Source: LiPW-15 sp964530925 (GTDB taxonomy: Bacteria; Patescibacteriota; Minisyncoccia; UBA6257; 2-01-FULL-56-20). From it: a stretch of 64,000 bases of DNA. Location: positions 19,531 to 83,530 of the forward strand of contig CAZHBZ010000001.1 of NCBI GenBank assembly GCA_964530925.1, in the 5' to 3' direction. Within the stretch, counting starts at the first letter, position 1, and each line of letters starts with the position of its first letter. The position numbers and the translations under genes are program-made. The notes beneath the pieces are model-generated. The model was not told the DNA's origin. It saw only the letters and a program-made list of their open reading frames with translations, and made no database searches. This document shows, piece by piece, positions 48,774 through 57,544 of this stretch.

Positions 48774-49244
48774 ATGAATATATTGTTAATAAAGAATCTG
48801 GTTGCTGGCGCGCTTATGGCATCCGTTGCCAATACGAGCCCCGTGACCATACTCTCTTCCGCTGTATCCCAAAGCCAGTCCCCGGCGGGAACAACCTCGC
48901 AAAACGCTCCTGACGCGATGGATATCTGGCTTCAAAAGCTCATCCACAAGGAATCTGAGGGTCGGGAACACATTAAGATTCTGGACCACAACAACCAATA
49001 CTCATATGGTTGCCTTCAATTCCAAATGGCGACTTTCCGCTCCTACGTTCGCAAGTATAAGCTTCTTTCGAACACGGAAGACGCGGAACTCGAGAATATG
49101 ATCTATGACTGCGAGTTCCAGAAGACTCTTGCCAGAAAAATGATCGAAGACGATTACTCGAACTGGCGAAACTGGTACACCTCGGTTTCGATAAGGAACC
49201 TTGGTCTGCCCCCGAGGGTCTCTGCCCAACTGGCAGAAAAGTAG
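48774..49244 (+). CDS. Secreted lytic-transglycosylase-like protein
   Basis: 156 residues. Signal-peptide-like N-terminus (NLVAGALMASVANTSPVTI), then a Ser/Gln linker and a helical domain with LIHKESEGREH and YSYGCLQFQMATF, resembling the catalytic Glu and the GxMQ/GLxQ block of lysozyme-like transglycosylases. Might open the murein for the pili or conjugation-type machines, or attack a host wall (inference). No Shine-Dalgarno before this ATG, unlike other small genes; the start is less certain. Confidence 0.65.
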   Translation: MNILLIKNLVAGALMASVANTSPVTILSSAVSQSQSPAGTTSQNAPDAMDIWLQKLIHKESEGREHIKILDHNNQYSYGCLQFQMATFRSYVRKYKLLSNTEDAELENMIYDCEFQKTLARKMIEDDYSNWRNWYTSVSIRNLGLPPRVSAQLAEK

Positions 49245-49253
49245 TCGAATGCA

Positions 49254-49282
49254 AAAACCCCCGCCTTCAGCGGGGGTTTTTG
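49254..49282 (+). terminator. Terminator of the lysozyme-like gene
   Basis: AAAACCCCCGC-CTTCA-GCGGGGGTTTTT. Confidence 0.9.
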
Positions 49283-49311
49283 ATATCTTGCCCCGACGAT
49301 TCTATCGGGAC

Positions 49312-49352
49312 TTCGATTTTGTAGGCACTCGCTTTCACTCGTGAACAAAATC
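49312..49352. repeat. Hairpin repeat CGATTTTGT...AACAAAATC behind rnpB
   Basis: Same words as the dispersed hairpin family; directly abuts the 3' end of RNase P RNA. Confidence 0.7.
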
Positions 49353-49354
49353 AG

Positions 49355-49925
49355 TCGCTGGCAATCCGTAAGCCGGATTCTGTGCCGATTTCACCTCCGA
49401 GTCTACGAGGAGCTGTGGAATCGAGCATCCCGCCATGGCGGGATAAGCCCGCGCCTTCGGCGGGGCACTCGATTTTGATGTTCCTCGCAAGCTCGGAAGC
49501 AAAATCGGTGACAATCATTTCTCTGGGCCAGAGATTGCTCTGTGGCTCAAGCGGGCACAAACTCCGACGTTTCGGTCGAAGAGTACGACCCTTGCACCCA
49601 GTAAGGATTTTGCCGTTTCACTTTCATGTTGCCATGAAATTCGCCCCAAAGTGATAGCCTTACGGCATCAGACGGGGCGCCTCACCCTTTCGGGTTTCGG
49701 CGTCACTGCTCGCACCTCTATCCTTGCGGACGACGGCCGTTAGCCGCTACTTTTTCCGCCATAACAGCGGAAGGTGTCCGGACTTTCCTCCCACTCGACC
49801 TCCGGTCGAGAACAAATAACTTATGACTACAACCAATAGCGAAAAAGCGTTTCGTTATCAGTTATTAGTTTAGAGTTATCGGTCCTTGTCCGAAGGGCAA
49901 GCGAGCGATTGCCTGTATTACCAGC
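49355..49925 (-). ncRNA. rnpB: RNase P RNA with two insertions
   Basis: Minus strand: GGGAGGAAAGTCCGGACACC (5' P4 region), GTAGCGGCTAACGGCC, AGAGAAATGATTGTC (P2 3' strand), CACAGAATCCGGCTTACGG (P4 3' strand) and P1 GCTGGTAAT/ATTGCCAGC. About 570 nt against ~375-400. Extra ~80 AT-rich nt (49805-49885) sit in P3, and ~125 nt (about 49390-49515) between P2 and P4 3' strands, closed by CCGATTT/AAATCGG and containing a GATTTTG/CAAAATC hairpin. Confidence 0.95.
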
Positions 49926-50013
49926 AATGTGATTATACTATATTTATAAAAAAACGCAACTATATTGCGAAAACGGGCAATTTAAAACCCGGCCCCTCAC
50001 CAGCCAACTTCCT

Positions 50014-50789
50014 TTAACGATGGAATCCTAAATCCGCGGGATTATCCGCGCCGGAAATACGAGAGACAACTCCGCCTTCACTTTCAAACTCCTCGCGAAG
50101 AGCGCTGACTTCTTCCGCGAGCTTGACTGTTTTCGGGGCAACCTCCTTTCGCTTTATCTGATATTTGGACCAGTGGTCTATAACCAACTTACTATCGCCG
50201 AAAATGCTTTTTTCCTCCTCCTTTAGCGCGAATTTCAACGCGTATTTTAGGGCGAGAAGCTCGCCGTAGTTATTGGTAGCGTCAGCATGCGCCACCAGAT
50301 GTTTCCCGAATCGATTGAGTTTTGCCCGGGGTAAAACTTTTGGAAGCAAATTGACCCCCTTCTCATCCGTCACACTCACTTCCACGCCTTCGCCCCTGCC
50401 TGTACCCGCGTCAAAATATACGCCTGGTAAAAGTTTTGCCTTAACTCTCGGCGGCTTTTTTTCATATTCCGCGCCGGANNNNNNNNNNNNNNNNNNNNNN
50501 NNNNNNNNNNNNNNNNNNNNNNNNNNNNNNNNNNNNNNNNNNNNNNNNNNNNNNNNNNNNNNNNNNNNNNNNNNNNNNCTGGTAAAAGTTTTGCCTTAAC
50601 TCTCGGCGGCTTTTTTTCATATTCCGCGCCGGAGTGAAGCCATTCGGAAGCGGCCTCGCGGGAATCAAAGGAACGATATCTCGCCCCGTTCACGCCTTTT
50701 ACGTGCCGCTCGCATTCCAGCCAGCTATCGGTTATCCCTTGTTTCTCTTCCCCGGGAGCAAGGTATGCGTAAAATTTAAGTTTTTTCAT
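50014..50789 (-). CDS. rnhA: Ribonuclease HI with viroplasmin-like N-terminus, split by a spurious gap
   Basis: Deleting the 100 N and one of two identical 55-bp flanks (50424-50478 and 50579-50633) restores a 206-residue frame. Residues ~1-50 (FYAYLAPGEEKQGITDSWLE cut, GARYRSFDSREAASEWL) are a viroplasmin-like hybrid-binding module. The RNase H fold follows with acids in VYFDAGTGRG, NNYGELLALKYAL, IFGDSKLVIDHW and NPADLG. Cleaves RNA in RNA-DNA hybrids. As written the gene looks broken, but this is an assembly artefact. Confidence 0.9.
50479..50578. other. Spurious scaffold gap of 100 N
   Basis: The 55 bp before and after are identical, so the two contigs overlap and no sequence is missing. 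Confidence 0.95.
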
Positions 50790-50980
50790 CCCGTTAGAGA
50801 TTTTAGCGAACGACTATTTTTAATATTTTTGTTCAATTGAGAAATCATTAGTTTGTCCATGGGGTCAACTTCCTAAATCTCTAACGGGATTCATCCCTTC
50901 TATATCTGTTAAATTTTCTAACGGGACAAGTCCTCTTGTTTCAAGATCAACTACCCAGCCCTCTTACGGGATTCATGTCC
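50785..50980. repeat. Cluster of CTAACGGGA-type short repeats
   Basis: ATCCCGTTAGAGATTT (50787) is the inverted copy of AAATCTCTAACGGGAT (50874). Two further TCT(A/T)ACGGGA(C/T) copies follow near 50917 and 50963, each continuing into a short GGGA...TCC hairpin. A related copy lies near 63727. No gene in 50790-50972. Confidence 0.65.
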
Positions 50981-51851
50981 AAGGCAATTTTTTAAAATTC
51001 TTAACCACAAAACCGGCGGAGCGCGCATGCCCTCCTCCGCCGAATTTTTCGCCGATTTTTGCTGAATCTATCTTACCCCCCGATCGCAAAGAAACTCTAA
51101 GAGTGTCTTTGCCGTCAATATGCCAAACAACGCCAAGAGGCGCTCCCATTTTCTCCACTAGATAATTCCCGACCCCACTCGCAAAAACTTCCGGGGCGTT
51201 AACCGCGAGAGCTTTCACTCCGGAAAGCCGTATGCGAACCGCGTGGCTTGCGATTTTTTCTATCAATCCGTCAAAAACGCTTTTCGCTATTTTCCCGTCC
51301 TTTATACACTGCGCGCGATATGCGGGCTTCTCGAAATCTGCCACAAGTTTGCTGAAACCCCGAAATGTCCAAACTGCTTCGTTTGAAAAATTAGTTCCGG
51401 AAAGTATCTCCCTGGCTTTGGGCATTTTCCAGCGCCAAAGATCGCGGTCCTCGATATACCGGAGAAGCAAAGGTATTCTTTTCCCCGGATGAAAATAATT
51501 CCAAGAAAGCGTGGCCCCGGAATGGTCTAACGAAAAACTCGGGGCCTCGGTTATCATCGCCGTTTCTTTCGCGGAAATATGATGGTCTATACAGGTCACC
51601 CGCTTGTTTTGGTCGATAAATCGTTCGGTTTCCTTCCTCGTCAAAGTGTAATCGATAAAATAAACTATTTTACCTCTTAAATCCGGCGCCGACTTGTCGC
51701 GATACATGGCGATATAATCGGCCCTATTGCCGAATTTTTTCCACGCTGCCCACGCCCCGCCAAAGCCATCATTGCAACTGCCATGGTATAACACCGCGAT
51801 CCCTTTTTCGGGGGCGCGAATTTTATTTCTTCTTTCTATCATTCTTGCCAT
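50973..51851 (-). CDS. DHH-family phosphoesterase
   Basis: 292 residues. N-terminal VLYHGSCNDGFGGAWAAWK metal site, IDHHISAKE (DHH motif), and a DHHA1 domain with GEKFGGGGHARSAGF. Related to NrnA/RecJ-like nano-RNases and cyclic dinucleotide phosphodiesterases; substrate not predictable. Overlaps the 3' end of pgk by 29 nt. Confidence 0.92.
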   Translation of the reverse strand: MARMIERRNKIRAPEKGIAVLYHGSCNDGFGGAWAAWKKFGNRADYIAMYRDKSAPDLRGKIVYFIDYTLTRKETERFIDQNKRVTCIDHHISAKETAMITEAPSFSLDHSGATLSWNYFHPGKRIPLLLRYIEDRDLWRWKMPKAREILSGTNFSNEAVWTFRGFSKLVADFEKPAYRAQCIKDGKIAKSVFDGLIEKIASHAVRIRLSGVKALAVNAPEVFASGVGNYLVEKMGAPLGVVWHIDGKDTLRVSLRSGGKIDSAKIGEKFGGGGHARSAGFVVKNFKKLPWT

Positions 51852-52944
51852 TTTTTTCTAAAGCTGTTATTCCCGGTAATTTCTTTCCGGCTAAAAAATC
51901 CAACATTGCTCCGCCCCCGGTAGAAACAAAGCTGAACGCTCCGGTCATCTTGTATTTTTTAAGAAATGCCACGGTTTCCCCTCCGCCGACTATGGAAAAT
52001 AATCTTTTGTTCTTTTTAACCGCTCGAGCGATGGCCAAAGACCCGTTAGCGAAAAGCTTGTTCTCGAAATATCCAACCGGCCCGTTCCAAATAAGGGTTC
52101 TTGCCTTCCTTATTTCTTCCATGAAAATTTCTTCCGTATGCGGTCCGATATCGAAAATAGAATTGCCGCTTCTCCTGAAGTCTATCGGCAGCACCAAATT
52201 CCTATACGCGAGAATTGCCCTGAGCGCCCCGAGCCTTTTCTTATCGCCCTCCACTAACGACCTCCCCACCCTGACCCCATCGAGCATAGAGAGCGTATTC
52301 GCCGGAGCTCCGCCTAGCAGAAATTTATCCGCTCGGGTTTTTAAAAATTTTAAAACTCCAAGCTTATCCCCCGCTTTCCCTCCGCCCAAAACCACGACGA
52401 GCGGTTTTTTTGGCGCGTTCATCACCTTACAAAGCACAAGCGCCTCGCGGGCAAAGCCTAACCCGGCATAACTTGGCAGATATCGGGTTATCGCCGAAAC
52501 GGAAGCGTGAGCTCTGTGGGACACCGCGAACGCCTCGTTCACATAATAATCGCCCAAAGACGCGAGTTTTTTTCCGAATTCCGCGGAGTTTTTTCCCTCC
52601 CCTGGCAAAAACCTTAAATTTTCCAGAAGAAAAATAGAGCCGTCTGAAGCCTTATTTATATCATTTTTTATTAGCTCAAAATCAAAACGAGGAATGAAAG
52701 TAATCTTGCGATGTAGAAGTTTTGAAAGATTTTCCGCATCCTTCTTTAGGCTTAAGTTCTTTTTAAATCCAGTAGGCCTCCCTTTGTGGCTCATGATTAC
52801 CAAAACCCTCGCCGAACGCAGAAGATAGCGTATGGTTGGAATTGCGGCCATCATCCGCCAGTTTTCCTCGCTGTTAAAATCCAAGCGCAAAAGCGCAACG
52901 CCTCTCAATTTTTCTTTTGGGGTCTTCTCGATAAATTTCATCAT
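51823..52944 (-). CDS. pgk: Phosphoglycerate kinase, divergent
   Basis: 373 residues. LLRLDFNSEEN (usually RVDFNVP), SHKGRP, RAHASVSAI, GGGKAGDKL, GGAPANTL, WNGPVGYFE, GGGETVAFL and STGGGAMLDFLAG give the complete order of substrate and nucleotide motifs, but each carries substitutions (for example GGGK for GGAK). Probably an active glycolytic enzyme that makes ATP, on a long branch. Four-nt overlap with the ATPase gene. Confidence 0.93.
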   Translation of the reverse strand: MMKFIEKTPKEKLRGVALLRLDFNSEENWRMMAAIPTIRYLLRSARVLVIMSHKGRPTGFKKNLSLKKDAENLSKLLHRKITFIPRFDFELIKNDINKASDGSIFLLENLRFLPGEGKNSAEFGKKLASLGDYYVNEAFAVSHRAHASVSAITRYLPSYAGLGFAREALVLCKVMNAPKKPLVVVLGGGKAGDKLGVLKFLKTRADKFLLGGAPANTLSMLDGVRVGRSLVEGDKKRLGALRAILAYRNLVLPIDFRRSGNSIFDIGPHTEEIFMEEIRKARTLIWNGPVGYFENKLFANGSLAIARAVKKNKRLFSIVGGGETVAFLKKYKMTGAFSFVSTGGGAMLDFLAGKKLPGITALEKNGKNDRKKK

Positions 52945-55286
52945 GCGCGTAGCCGTTTATATATTTCCTCCTCCACCAGATTGCGCTCCATCCCATATTG
53001 GAGCCGAGAGAACTCTTTAAGCTTTTCGGTTGCCTCCAGGCTTCCTTTCGGCGGGAATCCTTCTTTGATATTGAACGGGCTTGCCGGATGGCCATTGATA
53101 AGAATTTTTGCGTGCGCGTTCAAATTCGGAATATTAATAAGGTCATTAACGTCAAAAACAGGCTCGAACTGCTTTACCAAAAATTCCGCGTCTTGCACAC
53201 CCACACGGAAAACTATCTGCGCGCCAACATTGCCGAAAACTGAATCTCTTATCTTTTCGGTCAGCTGGGCGATAAATTGGTGCGCAATCGCGAGGTTTAA
53301 GCGATATTTGCGCGCTTCGGAAAGTATCGTGGAAATGCTGTCGGTCGTGAAATTCTGGAATTCATCGATATAAAGGTTGAAATCTTTCCGCGCGTTCTGA
53401 TCGGCGATGTCGACGCGCGAAAGCGCAGCCATTAAAAGTTTTCCGGTTATAACCATGCCCAAGAGGTTGGCGTTTATGTCGCCTATCTTACCTTTGGATA
53501 AATTAATAAGGAGAATCTTTCCAGAATCCATTACCTCCCGGAAATTGAAAGAGGACTTGGCCTGTCCGATAATCGGACGCATATAATCGTTGGAGATAAA
53601 GTTATTGAATTTGGAGGTTATATATGGCGTCATATTCGCAAGCGAGGCGTCGCCTCCGGCCTTCGCGGCCTCTTTCTCCCAAAAGTCTATTACCGTCGGG
53701 TTTTTTATTCGCGCTAGTTTTCGCTTTCTAAATTCGGGATCGGTAAAAACGCGCGGAACTTCAATGAGCGTTGCCGGTTCGTTTACCATATCTTCCATAA
53801 GAAGAAGCAACGCGTTCCTCATATATTGCTCGAACATCGGACCCATCGTTTCCTGACTGAAGAGCTTATTGAAGATGCTCTGCATCTCGTTCACGATAAA
53901 AGTCTTTTCTTCCGGGCGATCGAAATTATACTCAAGCATATTTAAGCCAAGAGGCCTCGCGAGATCCGCCGGGTTGAAATAAATAACGTCTTTCATTCTT
54001 TCGGGGGGGACATTGGCGAGAGCTGCTTCGGCCAAATCTCCGTGCGGATCAATTATCGCGAGACCCTTCCCCCTCGTGATGTCTTGAACTACACAGTTAT
54101 TTATAAAGACAGTCTTACCAGTTCCGGTTTGACCGATTATATAAATATGCCGACGGCGATCTTCATCGGTTATGCGGATTGGTTTCTTTTCGCCTCGAAA
54201 AACGCTCTCGCCTATCAAGGTTCCTTCCGCCGGCAAATCCGATGGCGGCGGAGCTTCTTTGGATTTCAGCCAACTCATCCGAGGGGTCTCCGTTGCCGAA
54301 GTCGGGAAATGATAAAAACTGGCGATTTCCTCGGAATTCAAGATAACCTTTTGGCTTTCTTCGAAGGAACGGAAGACAAAATTAAATATCAGGTTCCCTG
54401 GATCTCTCGGCCTTACAAGCTTAAATTGATTTCCCTGAGGCAGCGCAAACTGCTCAAAACCGGTTGCGATACCCCCCAAAAGATTGTCAGATAACGCTTG
54501 AATAGGGGCGCTAGCGGCAATGCGAACGTTCGCCTCAAAAAGGGGCTTCCCGGTTTTTGCCTGGAGCATTTTGATAGCTTCCTCATCCAGTATCTTCGGC
54601 TCTTTTTCTTTATCGTCCTTCGGAGTGGTAGATTTTATAGCCGAAGAAAATCCGCTCGCGAATATCTGCTTCCTGGTCCAGCCCTTCTTAAACGAGGCAA
54701 GATGCGAATTCAAAATTTTGCGCGTCTCGCTTCCGGCCGGCCTCAAAACTATTTGAAGCGACGCCCCCTCGCCGATTTCGCTCATTTTCGTAAATCCTCC
54801 GAAAATAGCCGCTGCAGTGTCCACTCCCATTTCCGCGTAAGTTTTTATCGGTAAAGAAAAATTTTCTTTCTGCGCAAGATAGGCAATGGAAGCGGCGCCG
54901 GTAGAATTAAAAATATTATAATCTTCCTTCACGTCTTCAACGCTCGCCTTGGTCCAAATTCCCTGGATCTGGCGCCTGGCCATTTCCACAAACTCATTTG
55001 GGACGGAAATATAAAAAGATATTTCTTCTCCGATATGCGGAACCGCAACCTCGAAAGTCACCTGCTTTTTAAGCCCCTGGAAGCTGCTCAAAAATTCTTC
55101 AAATTTATTTATCTCCGCCTTCGGATCCTGGCCTTCCTGTCTTTGGCTCTTTGGTAAACGCACCAGGAACAAGGAATATTCCATAGAATCTTTCATGGTC
55201 CGTTTGCGATGAATGGAACGGACAACAAAAAACAACACTCCAAAAAGTATCGCGGCTACCAAGAATGCAAAAACAGCGGTGAACAT
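52941..55286 (-). CDS. Membrane-anchored DUF8128/VirD4-like ATPase fusion
   Basis: 781 residues. One N-terminal membrane helix (AVFAFLVAAILFGVLFFVV), a ~330-residue DUF8128-like region, then the coupling-protein ATPase: Walker A GQTGTGKTVF (about residue 390), IIDPHGDLAEA, Walker B LYIDEFQNFTTDS. It unites what the 1.5-4.8 kb operon keeps as separate genes. Starts one nt inside the stop of the upstream 130-aa gene. Likely a DNA translocase at the envelope, perhaps tied to competence or conjugation-like exchange (inference). Confidence 0.88.
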   Translation of the reverse strand: MFTAVFAFLVAAILFGVLFFVVRSIHRKRTMKDSMEYSLFLVRLPKSQRQEGQDPKAEINKFEEFLSSFQGLKKQVTFEVAVPHIGEEISFYISVPNEFVEMARRQIQGIWTKASVEDVKEDYNIFNSTGAASIAYLAQKENFSLPIKTYAEMGVDTAAAIFGGFTKMSEIGEGASLQIVLRPAGSETRKILNSHLASFKKGWTRKQIFASGFSSAIKSTTPKDDKEKEPKILDEEAIKMLQAKTGKPLFEANVRIAASAPIQALSDNLLGGIATGFEQFALPQGNQFKLVRPRDPGNLIFNFVFRSFEESQKVILNSEEIASFYHFPTSATETPRMSWLKSKEAPPPSDLPAEGTLIGESVFRGEKKPIRITDEDRRRHIYIIGQTGTGKTVFINNCVVQDITRGKGLAIIDPHGDLAEAALANVPPERMKDVIYFNPADLARPLGLNMLEYNFDRPEEKTFIVNEMQSIFNKLFSQETMGPMFEQYMRNALLLLMEDMVNEPATLIEVPRVFTDPEFRKRKLARIKNPTVIDFWEKEAAKAGGDASLANMTPYITSKFNNFISNDYMRPIIGQAKSSFNFREVMDSGKILLINLSKGKIGDINANLLGMVITGKLLMAALSRVDIADQNARKDFNLYIDEFQNFTTDSISTILSEARKYRLNLAIAHQFIAQLTEKIRDSVFGNVGAQIVFRVGVQDAEFLVKQFEPVFDVNDLINIPNLNAHAKILINGHPASPFNIKEGFPPKGSLEATEKLKEFSRLQYGMERNLVEEEIYKRLRA

Positions 55287-55678
55287 TATTTGATTAGTCC
55301 TTTTTCCTTCAAATATGGATAAACCTTTGCGGCTAACGCATCATGAAAAGCATCCAAAATAAATGGCGAAGAGCGCCTCGCTTCCTCTGCGGCCTTAACC
55401 AAACCGGCGCTCGCCGCTATCTGAAGCAGGTTTTCTATTTTTTGCTTAATCTCTTCCGACTCTTCGGCGGTATACGCGGTTAAAGGATTTTGCGTGGCGT
55501 CCGAATTTACACCCCGTGGAATCGGGGATGTTTGCGCGACCGATTGTATCGCCTTCTTTATTAAATCCTCGCCCTTCATTTCTTTTCCCTCCTCGGCTTC
55601 GGCATGGAGCTTCGCCGCCTCAACAAGCCGACCTTCATCCGCCGCGGAAATAAATTTCTCTAAATTTTTATTTTCCAT
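55286..55678 (-). CDS. Helical partner of the DUF8128/ATPase, unknown
   Basis: 130 residues, all helical and acidic, no membrane part. First half has a TPR-like flavour (LEKFISAADEGRLVEAAKLH cut), second half EIKQKIENLLQIAASAGLV. First gene of the operon with the ATPase fusion. Takes the place of the HEPN protein of the split system but shows no R-x4-H motif. Confidence 0.65.
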   Translation of the reverse strand: MENKNLEKFISAADEGRLVEAAKLHAEAEEGKEMKGEDLIKKAIQSVAQTSPIPRGVNSDATQNPLTAYTAEESEEIKQKIENLLQIAASAGLVKAAEEARRSSPFILDAFHDALAAKVYPYLKEKGLIK

Positions 55679-55702
55679 TGTTCTTTTTGTTAGAATGTTT
55701 AT

Positions 55703-57247
55703 ATGAGTAAATCAAAAAGCCTGTGGCTTCTTGTTCTTATCTTAATTATAGCAGGCGGACTCCGCCTCTACCATTTAACGGAGCTTCCCCCCGGCTTATA
55801 TCCGGATGAAGCCATGAATGGCAACAATGCCCTAGAAACTTTAAATAGCGGTTCATCTCCTTTATTTGGCGGAAAGGTGTTTTACCCCGAAAACAATGGC
55901 CGCGAGGGCCTTTTTATAAATATCCAAGCGCTTTCCCTGAAAATCTGGGAAACCGTTTCTCCTTCCGGGACTTCCTCTGCTCAAATTTCAGAGGGCAGGC
56001 CTTGGGCCCTTAGGTTCCCGAGCGCGATATTTGGGATATTTACCGTTCTTGGCCTTTATTTTCTGGGAAAAGAGTTCTTCTCAAAACGGGTGGGGCTTTT
56101 GGCCGCATTCTTTTTGGCTACCAGTTTTTGGCATATAAATTTTTCTCGTATCGGCTTCCGAGCCATTATGGCGCCGTTCTTCCTGGTTTGGGCATTATAT
56201 TTTTTCTTGCGCGCAATCCGCCGCGACTCCGGCGAAAAAAGTTTTCAAGCTCTTCTGTTCGCTGGTCTAGCCGGATTATTTTTCGGATTAGGATTTTATT
56301 CGTATATCGCTTTCCGAATAATGCCGCTCCTTTTCTTCGCCTTCATCCCATTCTTCGGCAAGCGCAAAGGATTTTGGAAATGCGCCGCGGTTTTTGTCGC
56401 CGTGACGTTCTTGGTAGCCGCTCCGATCGGTCTTTATTATCTTCAAAACCCCGCGGATTTTATGGGCCGCACCACGCAAGTTTCGGTTATGAACTCCGAA
56501 ACCCCGCTTAAAGATCTTTCGCTTAATATTTTAAAAACAGCCGGAATGTTCAATTTCGTCGGCGACTGGAACTGGAGGCACAATTTCGCCGGTCGGCCGG
56601 AAGTATTTTGGCCGGTAGGAATACTTTTGTGGATAGGGACGTTGTTAATGATCCGAGCGGTATGGAAAAAATTCGCTCACGAGGAAGATAAGGGCTACGC
56701 GCTACCGGCGACGCTGACTCTCGCATGGGCGCTTTTGGCGGCTCTTCCGGTTATAACCTCAAATGAAGGATTGCCTCACGCCTTGCGCTCCATCCTTTTT
56801 CTTCCAATCGTAATGCTTTTGGCGGGCTGGGGCGCCAGCTGGTTCTACGAAAAAATACTTCACCTCTCCCGTATCTCTCGAAACGGCAACCGGCTCGTAA
56901 AAACCATTCAAATATGCGGAATAATTCTTTTCGCGCTTTTAACCCTCGAAGCGTCAACCACCTATTTTATTCTCTGGGGTAAAAATCCTAACACCCAGGG
57001 AGCTTTTACCGCCGACCAAGTTAGGCTTGGAAAAGAATTATTGGCATTACCCCGGGAAACTCCAAAGTATGTCGTAATCGAAGCCGGCGGAGTGGACGTG
57101 CGCGGGATTCCGATGCCTTCGCAAACCGTAATGTTTATAACCGATACTTTCACCGCCGAAGGCCAGGCCAAGAAAAACATTTATTATGTTTTGCCGAAGG
57201 ATGAAAACTCAATTCCCGAAGGCGCGCTGAAATTCTATATACGGTAA
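55703..57247 (+). CDS. GT-C membrane glycosyltransferase (family 39/ArnT-like)
   Basis: 514 residues. After the first membrane helix comes LYHLTELPPGLYPDEAMNG, the Asp-Glu motif of lipid-sugar-dependent PMT/ArnT enzymes; then about ten more membrane helices and a C-terminal extracytoplasmic domain (PKYVVIEAGGVDVRGIPMP cut). Transfers a sugar from a polyprenyl carrier to protein or envelope glycan outside the membrane. TAGAAT ends 6 nt before the ATG. Confidence 0.88.
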   Translation: MSKSKSLWLLVLILIIAGGLRLYHLTELPPGLYPDEAMNGNNALETLNSGSSPLFGGKVFYPENNGREGLFINIQALSLKIWETVSPSGTSSAQISEGRPWALRFPSAIFGIFTVLGLYFLGKEFFSKRVGLLAAFFLATSFWHINFSRIGFRAIMAPFFLVWALYFFLRAIRRDSGEKSFQALLFAGLAGLFFGLGFYSYIAFRIMPLLFFAFIPFFGKRKGFWKCAAVFVAVTFLVAAPIGLYYLQNPADFMGRTTQVSVMNSETPLKDLSLNILKTAGMFNFVGDWNWRHNFAGRPEVFWPVGILLWIGTLLMIRAVWKKFAHEEDKGYALPATLTLAWALLAALPVITSNEGLPHALRSILFLPIVMLLAGWGASWFYEKILHLSRISRNGNRLVKTIQICGIILFALLTLEASTTYFILWGKNPNTQGAFTADQVRLGKELLALPRETPKYVVIEAGGVDVRGIPMPSQTVMFITDTFTAEGQAKKNIYYVLPKDENSIPEGALKFYIR

Positions 57248-57349
57248 TTAGTTGGTCGTGAGTCGTTAGCAGCAAATAGTGGACAACTTTGCTATTCCGA
57301 GCTCGACCCGGAATCCATCATTTATATATTTCCGGCTTTCGGAAGACTA

Positions 57350-57376
57350 AAAAGCCTTATTTTTAGGGCTTTTTGG
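57350..57376 (+). terminator. Bidirectional terminator behind the glycosyltransferase
   Basis: AAAAAGCC...GGCTTTTT with an A/T-rich loop. Confidence 0.75.
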
Positions 57377-57382
57377 CCACTA

Positions 57383-57411
57383 TTGACATTTCCTTTTGGC
57401 CATGCTATAAT
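57383..57411 (+). promoter_or_regulatory. Perfect consensus sigma-70 promoter
   Basis: TTGACA, 17 nt, TATAAT. Drives the GC-rich gene through a ~130-nt leader with a strong hairpin (GTTCCGGA...AAGCGGGGA / TCCCCGCTT...TCCGGAAC, 57443-57508). Confidence 0.9.
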
Positions 57412-57544
57412 ATCCTGGCAAGATTGAGTTCTTTTAAACGATTTGGTTCCGGAGTAAAGCGGGGAGTTCTTTAATATATTAAATTTATCCCCGCTTCATT
57501 CCGGAACTGAATAAAAACGAAGTGAAAGAAAGAAGGAGAAAGAG

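Noticed and set aside
50874..50980. Possible CRISPR-like array (three spaced repeats)
   Set aside because: Repeats are short and imperfect with uneven spacing (about 37 and 46 nt), include an inverted copy, and no cas gene is near.
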